Below are positions 5,709-11,817 of a DNA stretch of 11,817 nucleotides, piece by piece. This DNA is from Oscillospiraceae bacterium (lineage in GTDB: Bacteria; Bacillota_A; Clostridia; Monoglobales; WRBX01), in contig WRBX01000009.1 in the NCBI GenBank assembly GCA_009784335.1, positions 1 through 11,817 of the forward strand, given 5' to 3'. The first letter of the stretch is position 1, and every line of letters begins with the position of its first letter. The position numbers and the translations under genes were made by a program. The notes beneath the pieces were generated by a model. That model did not search any database, was not told the DNA's origin, and worked only from the letters and a program-made list of their open reading frames with translations.

Positions 5709-7232
5709 CTATCTTGAGAATTTGTAGTTTAAAAATTCGCTTGTCTTCGCTAATTCTTCAAGCAAAAAATCAAATCCATATTCTTCCAGCAGCGTTTTTT
5801 CACCCGAAAACAGATTAACTCCCAGCCCCAACCTATTGCCTGAAATCTTAGCACCCATGCTGGCCAAGATTGTAGGAAACATATCAAGATTTGTGAATTC
5901 TCTGTTTATGGTATATTCTGTCTTGACTGCGGAATTAATGAAGGCATTGTAGGTGGTTCTAATATACTTATCTTTCCCCCAGCCCAGCTCTCTAACCCAA
6001 CTGGTCATCGACAAATGGTCACCTGTTAATACTATGGTAGTGTCATCAAAAAAATCTTGCTCTTTTATCCATTCTACAAACTGCGCAACCTGCCTGCTGG
6101 ATGTGGCCACTGCATTTTCATAGTCATTACCAAAAGATTTTATTGTGTTTTCATCTTGCCATCCATTTGGAAAATGTGTATCTACTGTTAAAACTTGAAA
6201 TGCAAATGGCTCATCCTTTTTTGCCAGCTTAGTTATTTCTTGCTTTGCATATTCAAACAACTTTTTGTCTTCTAATCCCCAAAATCCGCTATGATATTTT
6301 TCAGTGACAAATCCCTCTTCGCGAGCTGTCAATAAATCTTTTATCTCCACTCCCTGTTTTTCATAATAGCTGTCGCGCTTTCCATAACTTGCTTCGCTGC
6401 CGCACATAAATATTTGGTTATATCCTTGCCCTGACAAAATCTCGCCCATAGTTATTGCCTTTGGGTAATAAACTGATGCATCTAAATCCCATGGTTTGGA
6501 TTCTGTTTGCTTAAGTGGCAATCCGGCAGTTTGGCTGACAAGCCCAGCCGCCGTCCACCCCATGCCACCCAAGGCCTTTCTTCCCTTTTCAAATATAGCG
6601 CCGCCAAGTTTATCGGTATTGGAAAAACTAATATTTTGCTTGGCTAAATTTGTTAGCTCCGGAATAAGATTATGCGGAACATTGCCACCATTTTCTTTAT
6701 CCGCGAAAGTTGCTTCTATGCTCTCCAAATGAATGAATATTAGATTTCGTTTTTTAGACGGAAACTCTATTTTAACTGACGAAGGGTCAATATAATTATC
6801 TTCAATAAATGTAGATAGCACTCTCTCAGCTTTAGTGTATTCACTATAAGATGTTATATAAAAAGCTGCATCATTAACAAAAAAGATTAAAAATAGAATT
6901 AAAACTAAACAAAATTGCCATATAGTTTTGCTAATTGAAAACTCTCTTTCTTTGAATATAAGAACGATTTTTGATAGCAAATATACCAATATTGCTGCTA
7001 CAACCGCGAATATAAATGTATTTAATAAAACTTCAGAAACAAAAGTTGATGCAACACCACCGGAGAGCCCGGAAAGCCCTTCCCTTGCAGTAAACATCAC
7101 GCTTTCAAAGGTTGCGCCTGCACACATTTTGCGAATCCAATAAAGCACGCCGGCGATAATAGAAAGAGGCAAAATAGCAGCAAAAACCCATGGGTTTATT
7201 CTAGCTTTTTCAATTTTAAACCAATTTTTCAT
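5709..7232 (-). CDS. OpgB/MdoB-like phosphoglycerol transferase (sulfatase superfamily), paralogue 1
   Basis: A 507-residue membrane protein with about three N-terminal membrane segments (roughly 15-33, 66-90 and 103-122) and an extracellular alkaline-phosphatase/sulfatase-fold domain. Metal and active-site motifs are HLESIEATFAD (168-178, E170), GWTAAGLVSQTAGLPL (225-240) with T227 as candidate nucleophile, LTVDTHFP (348-355, D351/H353) and TGDH (403-406, D405/H406). The motif set TVDTH...P.G, 'T-x-AG-x-V-x-SQ...G-x-PL' and LGLG..LFS near the end resembles E. coli OpgB (MdoB), which transfers phosphoglycerol from phosphatidylglycerol to glucans, more closely than LtaS. In a Gram-positive the acceptor could be a glycolipid or wall glycan; LTA-synthase-like activity is an alternative. 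ATG at 7232, with AAGGA overlapping the stop of the paralogue 14 bases upstream. Clearly a duplicate of that gene. Confidence 0.78.
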   Translation of the reverse strand: MKNWFKIEKARINPWVFAAILPLSIIAGVLYWIRKMCAGATFESVMFTAREGLSGLSGGVASTFVSEVLLNTFIFAVVAAILVYLLSKIVLIFKEREFSISKTIWQFCLVLILFLIFFVNDAAFYITSYSEYTKAERVLSTFIEDNYIDPSSVKIEFPSKKRNLIFIHLESIEATFADKENGGNVPHNLIPELTNLAKQNISFSNTDKLGGAIFEKGRKALGGMGWTAAGLVSQTAGLPLKQTESKPWDLDASVYYPKAITMGEILSGQGYNQIFMCGSEASYGKRDSYYEKQGVEIKDLLTAREEGFVTEKYHSGFWGLEDKKLFEYAKQEITKLAKKDEPFAFQVLTVDTHFPNGWQDENTIKSFGNDYENAVATSSRQVAQFVEWIKEQDFFDDTTIVLTGDHLSMTSWVRELGWGKDKYIRTTYNAFINSAVKTEYTINREFTNLDMFPTILASMGAKISGNRLGLGVNLFSGEKTLLEEYGFDFLLEELAKTSEFLNYKFSR

Positions 7233-7246
7233 ATCTGAGTTTTCCT

Positions 7247-8821
7247 TTATTTCAATTTATCGTAAAACTTGCTTGCTTTATGTAGCTCATTTGCCACATA
7301 CTCAAATCCAAATTGCTCTATTAAAGTGTGCTCATTTGAAAACAAATCTATGCCTAATCCCAACCCATTGCCGTCGTATGCTGCGCCTATCGCACTCAGT
7401 ATTGTTGGGAACATATCCAAATTACTAAACATTCTATATTTACTGTTCGCAGGTTTTGCCACACTGTTAATTAAACAATTATAAGTCGCCCTTATATGTT
7501 CCGGATTTTTCTCGCCCTTATGATTAGCAAATTCGCTCATTGACGGATGATCGCCAACTAATACAATCGTAGTGTTTTTATAGAATCCTTGTGCGCCAAG
7601 CCATCTTACAAACTCACCCACAAGCCTATCAGAATTATATATCGCATTTTCATATTTAGTTTTGAATCTGGCATTGCTTCCTTCATCCACCCAACCATCG
7701 GGGAAATGAGTATCAACAGTTAATAGAGTAAGTGCAAAAGTGCCATCTGCCTCTGCCAATCGTTTCAATTCCTTCTTGGCATATTCAAAAAGTTTGCTAT
7801 CTTCCATTCCCCAAAAATCATTATTATATCCTTCCGGAATAATGCCGTCTGCTTCTGCTGTAACTAAATCTTTGATTTCTACATTGCCATGCTGGCGGAA
7901 ATACTTATCTCTGCCGCCAAATCCCGCATAGCTGCCACACATGAAAACCTGATTATAGCCATTTTCAGCTAGAATGTCAGTCAGAGTCCATGCGCCGCTG
8001 AGAATAGTGGGTGTCCTGTCTTTGTATTCCTTCATGCTATCAAATTGCTTAAGCGGCAGCCCCGCAGTTTGGCTCACAAGCGATGCAGTAGTCCACCACA
8101 CACCGGGCATTTCTGCTTCTCCTATGCGAAACAAGCTACCGCCCAACTTATCATTATTGGAAAAATTCACATTTTTATTTGCCAAGTTAGTTAAGTTTGG
8201 TATTAGATTTGTATTCGATATCCCTCCACTTTTATTATCTGCAAAAGTATTTTCCATGCTCTCGAGCACAATATAAATCAAATTTCGCTTTTTATCCGGA
8301 AAAGTTATGTTAGCATCCTTAGGGTTCACATAATTCTCAGCAATGAAATTCGACGGCTCATTTGCAAGTTTTGCATAGGTTCTGTAAGACGAAATATAGT
8401 AAACTGAATCTTGCAAAAATATGCTTAAAAACAGCATAATCACAATCATTATTTGCAAGTGTGTGCGCCCCAGGCGATGCCCGTTAATTTTAATTTTTGA
8501 TATCAAATATATAATGGTCAGAGCAAAACCCATGCAGATTAAGGAAATCAGCAGAATATCTCGCACAGCATCCATAGTCATTCCGCTTGTTATTCCGCTA
8601 ACGCCAGAACGAACGGTAAACATTGCACTTTCGAAAGTTGCACCTTGCATCATCTTTCTAAACCAAAACATCAGGGAAGAAACCACCGAGAAAAGCAAAA
8701 CAAACCCAAAAACCCATGGGCTTATCTTTGATTTTTCAAGCTCTATATTGATTCTTTTCACAACTATAAGATAATATACAATTCCGACAATAAATGCAAG
8801 TTTTACAAATGATTTCGGCAA
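7247..8821 (-). CDS. OpgB/MdoB-like phosphoglycerol transferase (sulfatase superfamily), paralogue 2
   Basis: A 524-residue homologue of the next gene in the operon, sharing its architecture: membrane segments at about 35-54, 88-108 and 121-138, then a sulfatase-type domain. Key motifs are VLESMENTFAD (185-195, E187), WWTTASLVSQTAGLPLKQF (242-260; T244 aligns with the probable nucleophile), LTVDTHFPDGW (367-377, D370/H372), VGDHPSM (422-428, D424/H425) and GLGLGIDLFS (486-495). The start is uncertain. A TTG at 8821, directly after the mtaB stop, adds a 20-residue hydrophobic N-terminus but has no good ribosome binding site. A GTG at 8761 would begin at MKRINIELEKSKISPWVF, aligning with the N-terminus of paralogue 1, and also lacks a clear site. 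Either way the catalytic domain is intact. Tight spacing (3 bases after mtaB, 14 before paralogue 1) indicates one operon. Confidence 0.76.
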   Translation of the reverse strand: MPKSFVKLAFIVGIVYYLIVVKRINIELEKSKISPWVFGFVLLFSVVSSLMFWFRKMMQGATFESAMFTVRSGVSGITSGMTMDAVRDILLISLICMGFALTIIYLISKIKINGHRLGRTHLQIMIVIMLFLSIFLQDSVYYISSYRTYAKLANEPSNFIAENYVNPKDANITFPDKKRNLIYIVLESMENTFADNKSGGISNTNLIPNLTNLANKNVNFSNNDKLGGSLFRIGEAEMPGVWWTTASLVSQTAGLPLKQFDSMKEYKDRTPTILSGAWTLTDILAENGYNQVFMCGSYAGFGGRDKYFRQHGNVEIKDLVTAEADGIIPEGYNNDFWGMEDSKLFEYAKKELKRLAEADGTFALTLLTVDTHFPDGWVDEGSNARFKTKYENAIYNSDRLVGEFVRWLGAQGFYKNTTIVLVGDHPSMSEFANHKGEKNPEHIRATYNCLINSVAKPANSKYRMFSNLDMFPTILSAIGAAYDGNGLGLGIDLFSNEHTLIEQFGFEYVANELHKASKFYDKLK

Positions 8822-8824
8822 TGC

Positions 8825-10183
8825 CTACATAATTTCCCCAAAACACTTTTCGCCATCGCTTTTCATTATTTTGACCTTTACTATATCTCCGCTCTCAAAA
8901 TTCCCTTCTTCACATTTAACCCTTGTATAATTCGGCGTATATCCGCCGTTTTTCTCCCACACAATTTCTTGCTCTGCCCCTACTTGTGATTGTAAAAATT
9001 CATTATGTGCCCTATCCGCCAACTCACCCAAAATCTTTGCTCGCTTTTTTCGCTCGGCCGAAGGCACGCTTCCGTGCTCTTGGATAAATTCTTTACTCGC
9101 GCCCGTTGTTCCTTGCCGCTCGCTATAAGGGAAAATATGAATCTTGGCAAACTCGCATTTTTCGATATTACGATAGCTTTCTTTGAATTCTGCTTCAGTT
9201 TCTCCGCCAAAGCCAGCGATAATATCGGTTGTTATCGCGCAATTTGGTATTTTTTCTTTTAGGTTTTTCACAATCGCATAAAATCTATCAAAATTATATT
9301 TTCTGCCCATTCGAGCAAGAACGCTATCCGAGCCGCTCTGCAGAGATATATGAAAGTGCGGACACAATATGCCTCCCCTGTTAAGGGGAGGTGGCATCGC
9401 CAAAGGCGATGACGGAGGGGTTCGTTTTTTCTCACCACACAATTCCGCCGCCCTATTTACAAATTCTTCATCCATATCATGAGGCTCTAAACTTCCCAGC
9501 CTAACCCTATGTACTCCATCAATCTTCAGTATCTCTTCCACCAAATCAAGCAACCTTAACTGTCGACCGTCAACTGTCAACTGCCAACTGGACACATGAA
9601 TCCCCACCAAAACTATTTCACTACTTGGATTTGCTCCTATTTCTTCCAAAATCTCGCTGACCGCCCTAGATTTTTCTTTTCCCCTGGCATGCGGAATAAT
9701 GCAATAAGCGCAGAAATTCTCGCACCCATCTTGGATTTTGATTATTTTGCGAGTTCTTCCCCCAACATTGTAGGGGCGAACTGCGTTCGCCTGAAAAGTG
9801 GCAATTTTATCTCCACTGGCGGCCGGGCGACTAATAGTCGCCCCTACAAATGTCTCCGTCACCTTCGCAAATAATTCATGCCTATTTTCTGTTCCCAAAA
9901 TAATATCCGCATTGAATTTGCTTTTTCCCAGCTGAGAAGCGCAGCCGATAACCGCAATAATTGGCTTTCTATCTTCACTGTCAACTGTCAACTGCCGACT
10001 GTTAACTGCTTTTCTAGATTTCGCCTCGGCCATGCCCGTCACCGCGCAGGAGTTCACCACATAAACATCGGCTGCATCATTAAATGGCACAACCTCCCAG
10101 CCCGCCGCAGCAAACTGCCGAATAAACCCTTCAGTCTCCGAATTATTAACCTTGCACCCGAGTGTATAAAACGCAATTTTCAT
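8825..10183 (-). CDS. mtaB: tRNA t6A37 methylthiotransferase MtaB, with four repeat elements in frame
   Basis: A 452-residue radical-SAM enzyme that adds a methylthio group to N6-threonylcarbamoyladenosine-37 of ANN-decoding tRNAs, giving ms2t6A. The N-terminal UPF0004 domain binds one iron-sulfur cluster through C10 (TLGCKVN), C46 (NSCAVT) and C81 (IGCASQ). The radical-SAM motif CENFCAYC has C154, C158 and C161, followed by IPHARGKEKSR. HFHISLQSGSDSVLARMGRKY is split across 276-296, GGETEAEF is at 326-333, and a TRAM domain occupies about 395-452. The ATG at 10183 follows a strong AAAGGTGA (10189-10196). Residues about 60-70, 112-139, 199-210 and 255-271 are encoded by repeat elements, all in frame and outside the cluster-binding motifs; total length is close to that of Bacillus YqeV (about 450). 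I expect a functional enzyme with tolerated loop insertions. A terminator lies just upstream. Confidence 0.93.
   Translation of the reverse strand: MKIAFYTLGCKVNNSETEGFIRQFAAAGWEVVPFNDAADVYVVNSCAVTGMAEAKSRKAVNSRQLTVDSEDRKPIIAVIGCASQLGKSKFNADIILGTENRHELFAKVTETFVGATISRPAASGDKIATFQANAVRPYNVGGRTRKIIKIQDGCENFCAYCIIPHARGKEKSRAVSEILEEIGANPSSEIVLVGIHVSSWQLTVDGRQLRLLDLVEEILKIDGVHRVRLGSLEPHDMDEEFVNRAAELCGEKKRTPPSSPLAMPPPLNRGGILCPHFHISLQSGSDSVLARMGRKYNFDRFYAIVKNLKEKIPNCAITTDIIAGFGGETEAEFKESYRNIEKCEFAKIHIFPYSERQGTTGASKEFIQEHGSVPSAERKKRAKILGELADRAHNEFLQSQVGAEQEIVWEKNGGYTPNYTRVKCEEGNFESGDIVKVKIMKSDGEKCFGEIM
9372..9422 (-). repeat. Palindromic repeat in mtaB (CCTCCCCT...GACGGAGGGG type)
   Basis: CCTCCCCT (9372-9379), loop GTTA, AGGGGAGG (9384-9391); then CATCGCC-AAA-GGCGATG (9395-9411); then ACGGAGGGGTT (9412-9422). 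It encodes TPPSSPLAMPPPLNRGG, residues 255-271 of MtaB, before the conserved HFHISLQSG. B. subtilis YqeV has only a short connector here. From memory, elements of this design are scattered in many bacterial genomes, usually between genes; I cannot verify that here. Confidence 0.8.
9556..9590 (-). repeat. Heptamer array in mtaB, copy 2 (CAGTTGA type)
   Basis: Five 7-bp units on the plus strand, TTAACTG (9556), TCGACCG (9563), TCAACTG (9570 and 9577) and CCAACTG (9584); on the coding strand they are of CAGTTGA type. They encode SWQLTVDGRQLR, residues 199-210 of MtaB, in the loop after the GIHV strand where relatives have a short variable loop. Confidence 0.88.
9767..9851 (-). repeat. 85-bp element with terminal inverted repeats in mtaB (TTGTAGGGGCGA type)
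   Basis: TTGTAGGGGCGA (9768-9779) faces its exact complement TCGCCCCTACAA (9838-9849). Each end holds a hairpin: GGCGAAC-TGC-GTTCGCC (9775-9791) and GGGCGAC-TAATA-GTCGCCC (9825-9843). It encodes residues about 112-139, the linker between the UPF0004 and radical-SAM domains. It is MITE-like in form, but no transposase or target duplication can be assigned. Confidence 0.82.
9974..10008 (-). repeat. Heptamer array in mtaB, copy 1 (CAGTTGA type)
   Basis: Five 7-bp units on the plus strand: TTCACTG (9974), TCAACTG (9981 and 9988), CCGACTG (9995) and TTAACTG (10002). They encode VNSRQLTVDSE, residues 60-70 of MtaB, between the KSR helix and the third cluster cysteine; the spacing between KSR and GC is about four residues longer than in B. 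subtilis YqeV. Confidence 0.88.
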
Positions 10184-10196
10184 TTACATCACCTTT

Positions 10197-10225
10197 AAAA
10201 ATAGGAAACGCCTAAGCGTTTCCTA
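10197..10225 (-). terminator. Intrinsic terminator between rplQ and mtaB
   Basis: Read on the minus strand, TAGGAAACGC pairs with GCGTTTCCTA (10-bp perfect stem, 10202-10225, four-base loop) and is followed by TTTTT (10201-10197). It would end the rpoA-rplQ transcript. It directly abuts the mtaB ribosome binding site (10196-10189), so it may act as an attenuator for mtaB rather than a full stop; no good separate mtaB promoter was found. Confidence 0.75.
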
Positions 10226-10230
10226 CAACA

Positions 10231-10265
10231 GTTATTCGTTATTACTTTTTCGTTATTCGTTCAGA
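10231..10265. repeat. Heptamer array between rplQ and mtaB (GTTATTC type)
   Basis: Units GTTATTC (10231), GTTATTA (10238), a diverged CTTTTTC (10245), GTTATTC (10252) and a degenerate GTTCAGA (10259). It is non-coding and lies between the terminator hairpin and the hairpin over the rplQ stop. Confidence 0.75.
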
Positions 10266-10290
10266 ATTAGTTTGAAAATCAAACTAATTC
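10264..10290 (-). repeat. Perfect hairpin over the rplQ stop codon
   Basis: GAATTAGTTTGA (10264-10275), loop AAA, TCAAACTAATTC (10279-10290). On the coding strand the 5' arm is the last four codons of rplQ including the TGA stop. No T-run follows, so it is more likely a transcript-stabilising or repeat-derived structure than a terminator. Confidence 0.7.
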
Positions 10291-10623
10291 GCAAATCGCC
10301 ATTTCAGCGCCGTCGCCGCGGCGCGGGCCGGTTTTAAGCACGCGGGTGTAGCCGCCGTTTCTATCAGCATATTTCTCGGCAATCTCGCCGAACAATTTGG
10401 TCACAACATCTTCGCTATATAGAAATGCCAAAGCCCTGCGGCGAGCCGCCAGAGTGCCCTTTTTGCCCAGTGTTACCATTCTATCGGCTGCGCGCTGCGC
10501 CTCTTTCGCCTTTTGATAGGTTGTTTCGATTCTATCATGCTGCAAAAGCGAAGTTGCCAAATTTCGAATTAGCGCAACCCTATGTGAAGTGTATCTACCT
10601 AGTTTTCTTCTGTGAACAGCCAT
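10279..10623 (-). CDS. rplQ: 50S ribosomal protein L17
   Basis: A 114-residue L17 protein of the large ribosomal subunit, beginning [35 protein letters not shown], the family signature (usually 'MxxRKLGR...R.A..RNL...L..H..I.TT'), with [18 protein letters not shown] (39-56) and a C-terminal [23 protein letters not shown]. Length is normal. The ATG at 10623 has GGGAG (10633-10637) upstream. It follows rpoA as in nearly all bacteria, but the gap holds an inverted pair of heptamer arrays. Its stop sits in a perfect hairpin. Downstream, most Clostridia carry ecfA genes; here mtaB follows. Confidence 0.98.
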   Translation of the reverse strand: MAVHRRKLGRYTSHRVALIRNLATSLLQHDRIETTYQKAKEAQRAADRMVTLGKKGTLAARRRALAFLYSEDVVTKLFGEIAEKYADRNGGYTRVLKTGPRRGDGAEMAICELV

Positions 10624-10649
10624 TTTAGTTTTCTCCCTTCGGTCTAAAA

Positions 10650-10724
10650 CTAGTGCCTAGTGTCTAGTGGTTAGTGATTAGATTTTTTTCTAACCACTAG
10701 TCACTAGCCACTAATCACTATTCT
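10650..10724. repeat. Inverted pair of heptamer arrays between rpoA and rplQ (CTAGTGx type)
   Basis: The left array (10650-10684) has units CTAGTGC, CTAGTGT, CTAGTGG, TTAGTGA and a degenerate TTAGATT. The right array (10690-10724) has CTAACCA, CTAGTCA, CTAGCCA, CTAATCA and a degenerate CTATTCT. The two are imperfect reverse complements around a five-base T spacer, forming a roughly 75-bp hairpin. The rpoA stop codon (10718-10720) is inside the right array. It lies between two genes normally cotranscribed, so it may modulate rplQ expression. Confidence 0.85.
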
Positions 10725-11680
10725 TCAGTTTCTTTCAATATAATCCCATTATCCTTCAGCTTCCCAATTACCTCATCAAAGCTTTTCTTGCCCATATTCT
10801 TGATGCGCGCCATTTCTTCTTGGCTCTTTTCTGCCAAATCGCGAATCAGGTGCAAATCAGCGCGTTTTAGGCAGTTATACGAGCGAACGGAAAGGTCAAG
10901 AACTTCAATCTTTTCACTCAGCAAATCATCGCCGCCCGGCTTCTTGCCCTTGGCTTTCTTGGCATTTTGCTCAGCAAATGCTGCGCCGATTTCGGTCATA
11001 TCACGGAGCAAATTCACATGCTCGGAAAGAATTCCTGCAGCCGTTGCCACCGCATCATCAGGGCGAATTGTGCCGTTTGTCCACACTTCAAGGGTCAACT
11101 TATCAAAGTCGGTCACTTGGCCAACACGCGCGTTTTCAACAGTGTAGTTCACTTTATGCGAAGGTGTGTAAATCGAATCCACGGGAATAACGCCGATAAT
11201 GGCGCCCGAGAGTTGCTTATTGCGCTCGGCTGAAACATAGCCTGTGCCGCGCTGAACCGTTATTTCTGCGAATAGCTTCGCGCCCTTGCCCAGTGTTGCG
11301 ATATGCAAATCAGGGTTTACAATCTCGATATTTTCAGGGCATTTGATATCTGCCGCTGTGATTGCGCCCTCAGTGGTCGCGTCAATCACAATCAGCCCGC
11401 CATCGCCATCGGTAATGCGAATTGCGAGGTTTTTGATGTTGAGAATAATCTCGGTGACATCCTCGCGCACGCCTTCAATCGTGGTGAATTCATGTTGCAC
11501 ACCATCGAACTTCACGCTGGTCGCCGCTGCGCCGGGAATCGAGGATAGTAGCACCCTGCGGATTGAATTCCCAAGGGTTGTGCCATAGCCCCTCTCAAGC
11601 GGCTCAACAACAAACTTGCCATAATTATCTGTTACTTCCAGTGCCCTAACATCCGGCTTTTCAATAATCATTACATCCAT
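10718..11680 (-). CDS. rpoA: DNA-directed RNA polymerase subunit alpha
   Basis: A 320-residue RNA polymerase alpha subunit, which dimerises to start core enzyme assembly and contacts activators and UP elements. The N-terminal domain (about 1-235) has VEPLERGYGTTLGNSIRRVLLSSIPGAAATS and the DGVQHEFTTIEGVREDVTEIILN segment (split here), then a linker, then the C-terminal domain (about 250-320) with LSVRSYNCLKRADLHLIRDL and NMGKKSFDEVIGKL. Length is a few residues above the usual 312-315. The ATG at 11680 has AGGGGG upstream with suitable spacing; a second ATG at codon 4 is possible. The last residues and the stop overlap a heptamer array. Upstream, where rpsD is usual, the window shows only repeats. 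Confidence 0.99.
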   Translation of the reverse strand: MDVMIIEKPDVRALEVTDNYGKFVVEPLERGYGTTLGNSIRRVLLSSIPGAAATSVKFDGVQHEFTTIEGVREDVTEIILNIKNLAIRITDGDGGLIVIDATTEGAITAADIKCPENIEIVNPDLHIATLGKGAKLFAEITVQRGTGYVSAERNKQLSGAIIGVIPVDSIYTPSHKVNYTVENARVGQVTDFDKLTLEVWTNGTIRPDDAVATAAGILSEHVNLLRDMTEIGAAFAEQNAKKAKGKKPGGDDLLSEKIEVLDLSVRSYNCLKRADLHLIRDLAEKSQEEMARIKNMGKKSFDEVIGKLKDNGIILKETEE

Positions 11681-11703
11681 TTAAATACCCCCTACTTAAA
11701 ATC

Positions 11704-11809
11704 AATTAATAATGAATAATTAACAATGAATAATGACTGTTGAATTTCTTCGAAATTCTTATTTTCAAAAATTCAATTGTTAATTGTTCTTTGTTAATTG
11801 TTAATTATT
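11704..11809. repeat. Inverted pair of AT-rich heptamer arrays upstream of rpoA
   Basis: The left array (11704-11738) has units AATTAAT, AATGAAT (twice), AATTAAC and AATGACT. The right array (11775-11809) has AATTGTT three times, CTTTGTT in the middle and a final AATTATT. The spacer holds GAATTTC-TTC-GAAATTC (11742-11758). Same design as the pair between rpoA and rplQ. No gene or clear promoter is visible in 11681-11817. Confidence 0.78.
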
Positions 11810-11817
11810 TACTATAA

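Noticed and set aside
9767..9851. Complete insertion sequence or transposon
   Set aside because: Only 85 bp with terminal inverted repeats and no transposase. At most a MITE-like fragment, so it is listed as a repeat.
8825..10183. mtaB as a pseudogene because of its repeat insertions
   Set aside because: The frame is open throughout, all six cluster cysteines and the TRAM domain are present, and the start has a strong ribosome binding site.

Overview
The window looks like a piece of a moderately AT-rich chromosome from an uncultured-type Gram-positive bacterium of the Bacillota, probably class Clostridia. The signs are the FtsQ/DivIB - DUF881 - Sbp (DUF1290) series, a zinc-ribbon form of ribosomal protein L28, AGGAGG-type ribosome binding sites with GTG and TTG starts, and an rpoA-rplQ pair. 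The lineage is an inference from gene content; no RNA gene, IS element, CRISPR array or phage gene is visible.

Layout. Plus strand: the 3' end of an ftsQ/divIB-type gene (1-285), a DUF881 gene (282-1025) and sbp (1022-1390), joined by ATGA overlaps. A 338-bp gene-free stretch follows, holding a large symmetric repeat element (1391-1530). Next come a membrane-anchored SGNH-fold protein (1729-2838) overlapping acpS (2814-3152), then rpmB (3355-3540) with its own sigma-A promoter and an intrinsic terminator. A hairpin-rich convergent gap (3541-3830) separates this from the minus strand. The minus strand, read right to left, carries rpoA (11680-10718), rplQ (10623-10279), mtaB (10183-8825), two tandem OpgB/MdoB-like phosphoglycerol-transferase paralogues (8821-7247 and 7232-5709) and ftsH (5699-3831). 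The last four are spaced as one operon.

Functional themes are cell division and envelope (FtsQ, DUF881, Sbp, SGNH protein, two OpgB-like enzymes, FtsH), lipid carrier activation (AcpS) and core information processing (L28, L17, RNA polymerase alpha, tRNA ms2t6A modification).

The unusual part is the repeat load. Nine heptamer-periodic arrays, each about five units (35 bp) and belonging to several unrelated sequence families, lie inside acpS, inside the SGNH gene, twice inside mtaB, and in the gaps around mtaB, rplQ and rpoA. mtaB also contains two palindromic elements, making four repeats inserted in frame in one tRNA-modification gene. In the three QLTV-type coding arrays, each of six positions where the consensus heptamer would give an in-frame TGA carries a sense codon instead. 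Short palindromes with three-base loops are nested in the larger elements, and one such module is shared between two different elements. This resembles Rickettsia palindromic elements in effect (in-frame repeats tolerated in proteins), but the sequences and the 7-bp periodicity are different, and I cannot tie them to a named family.
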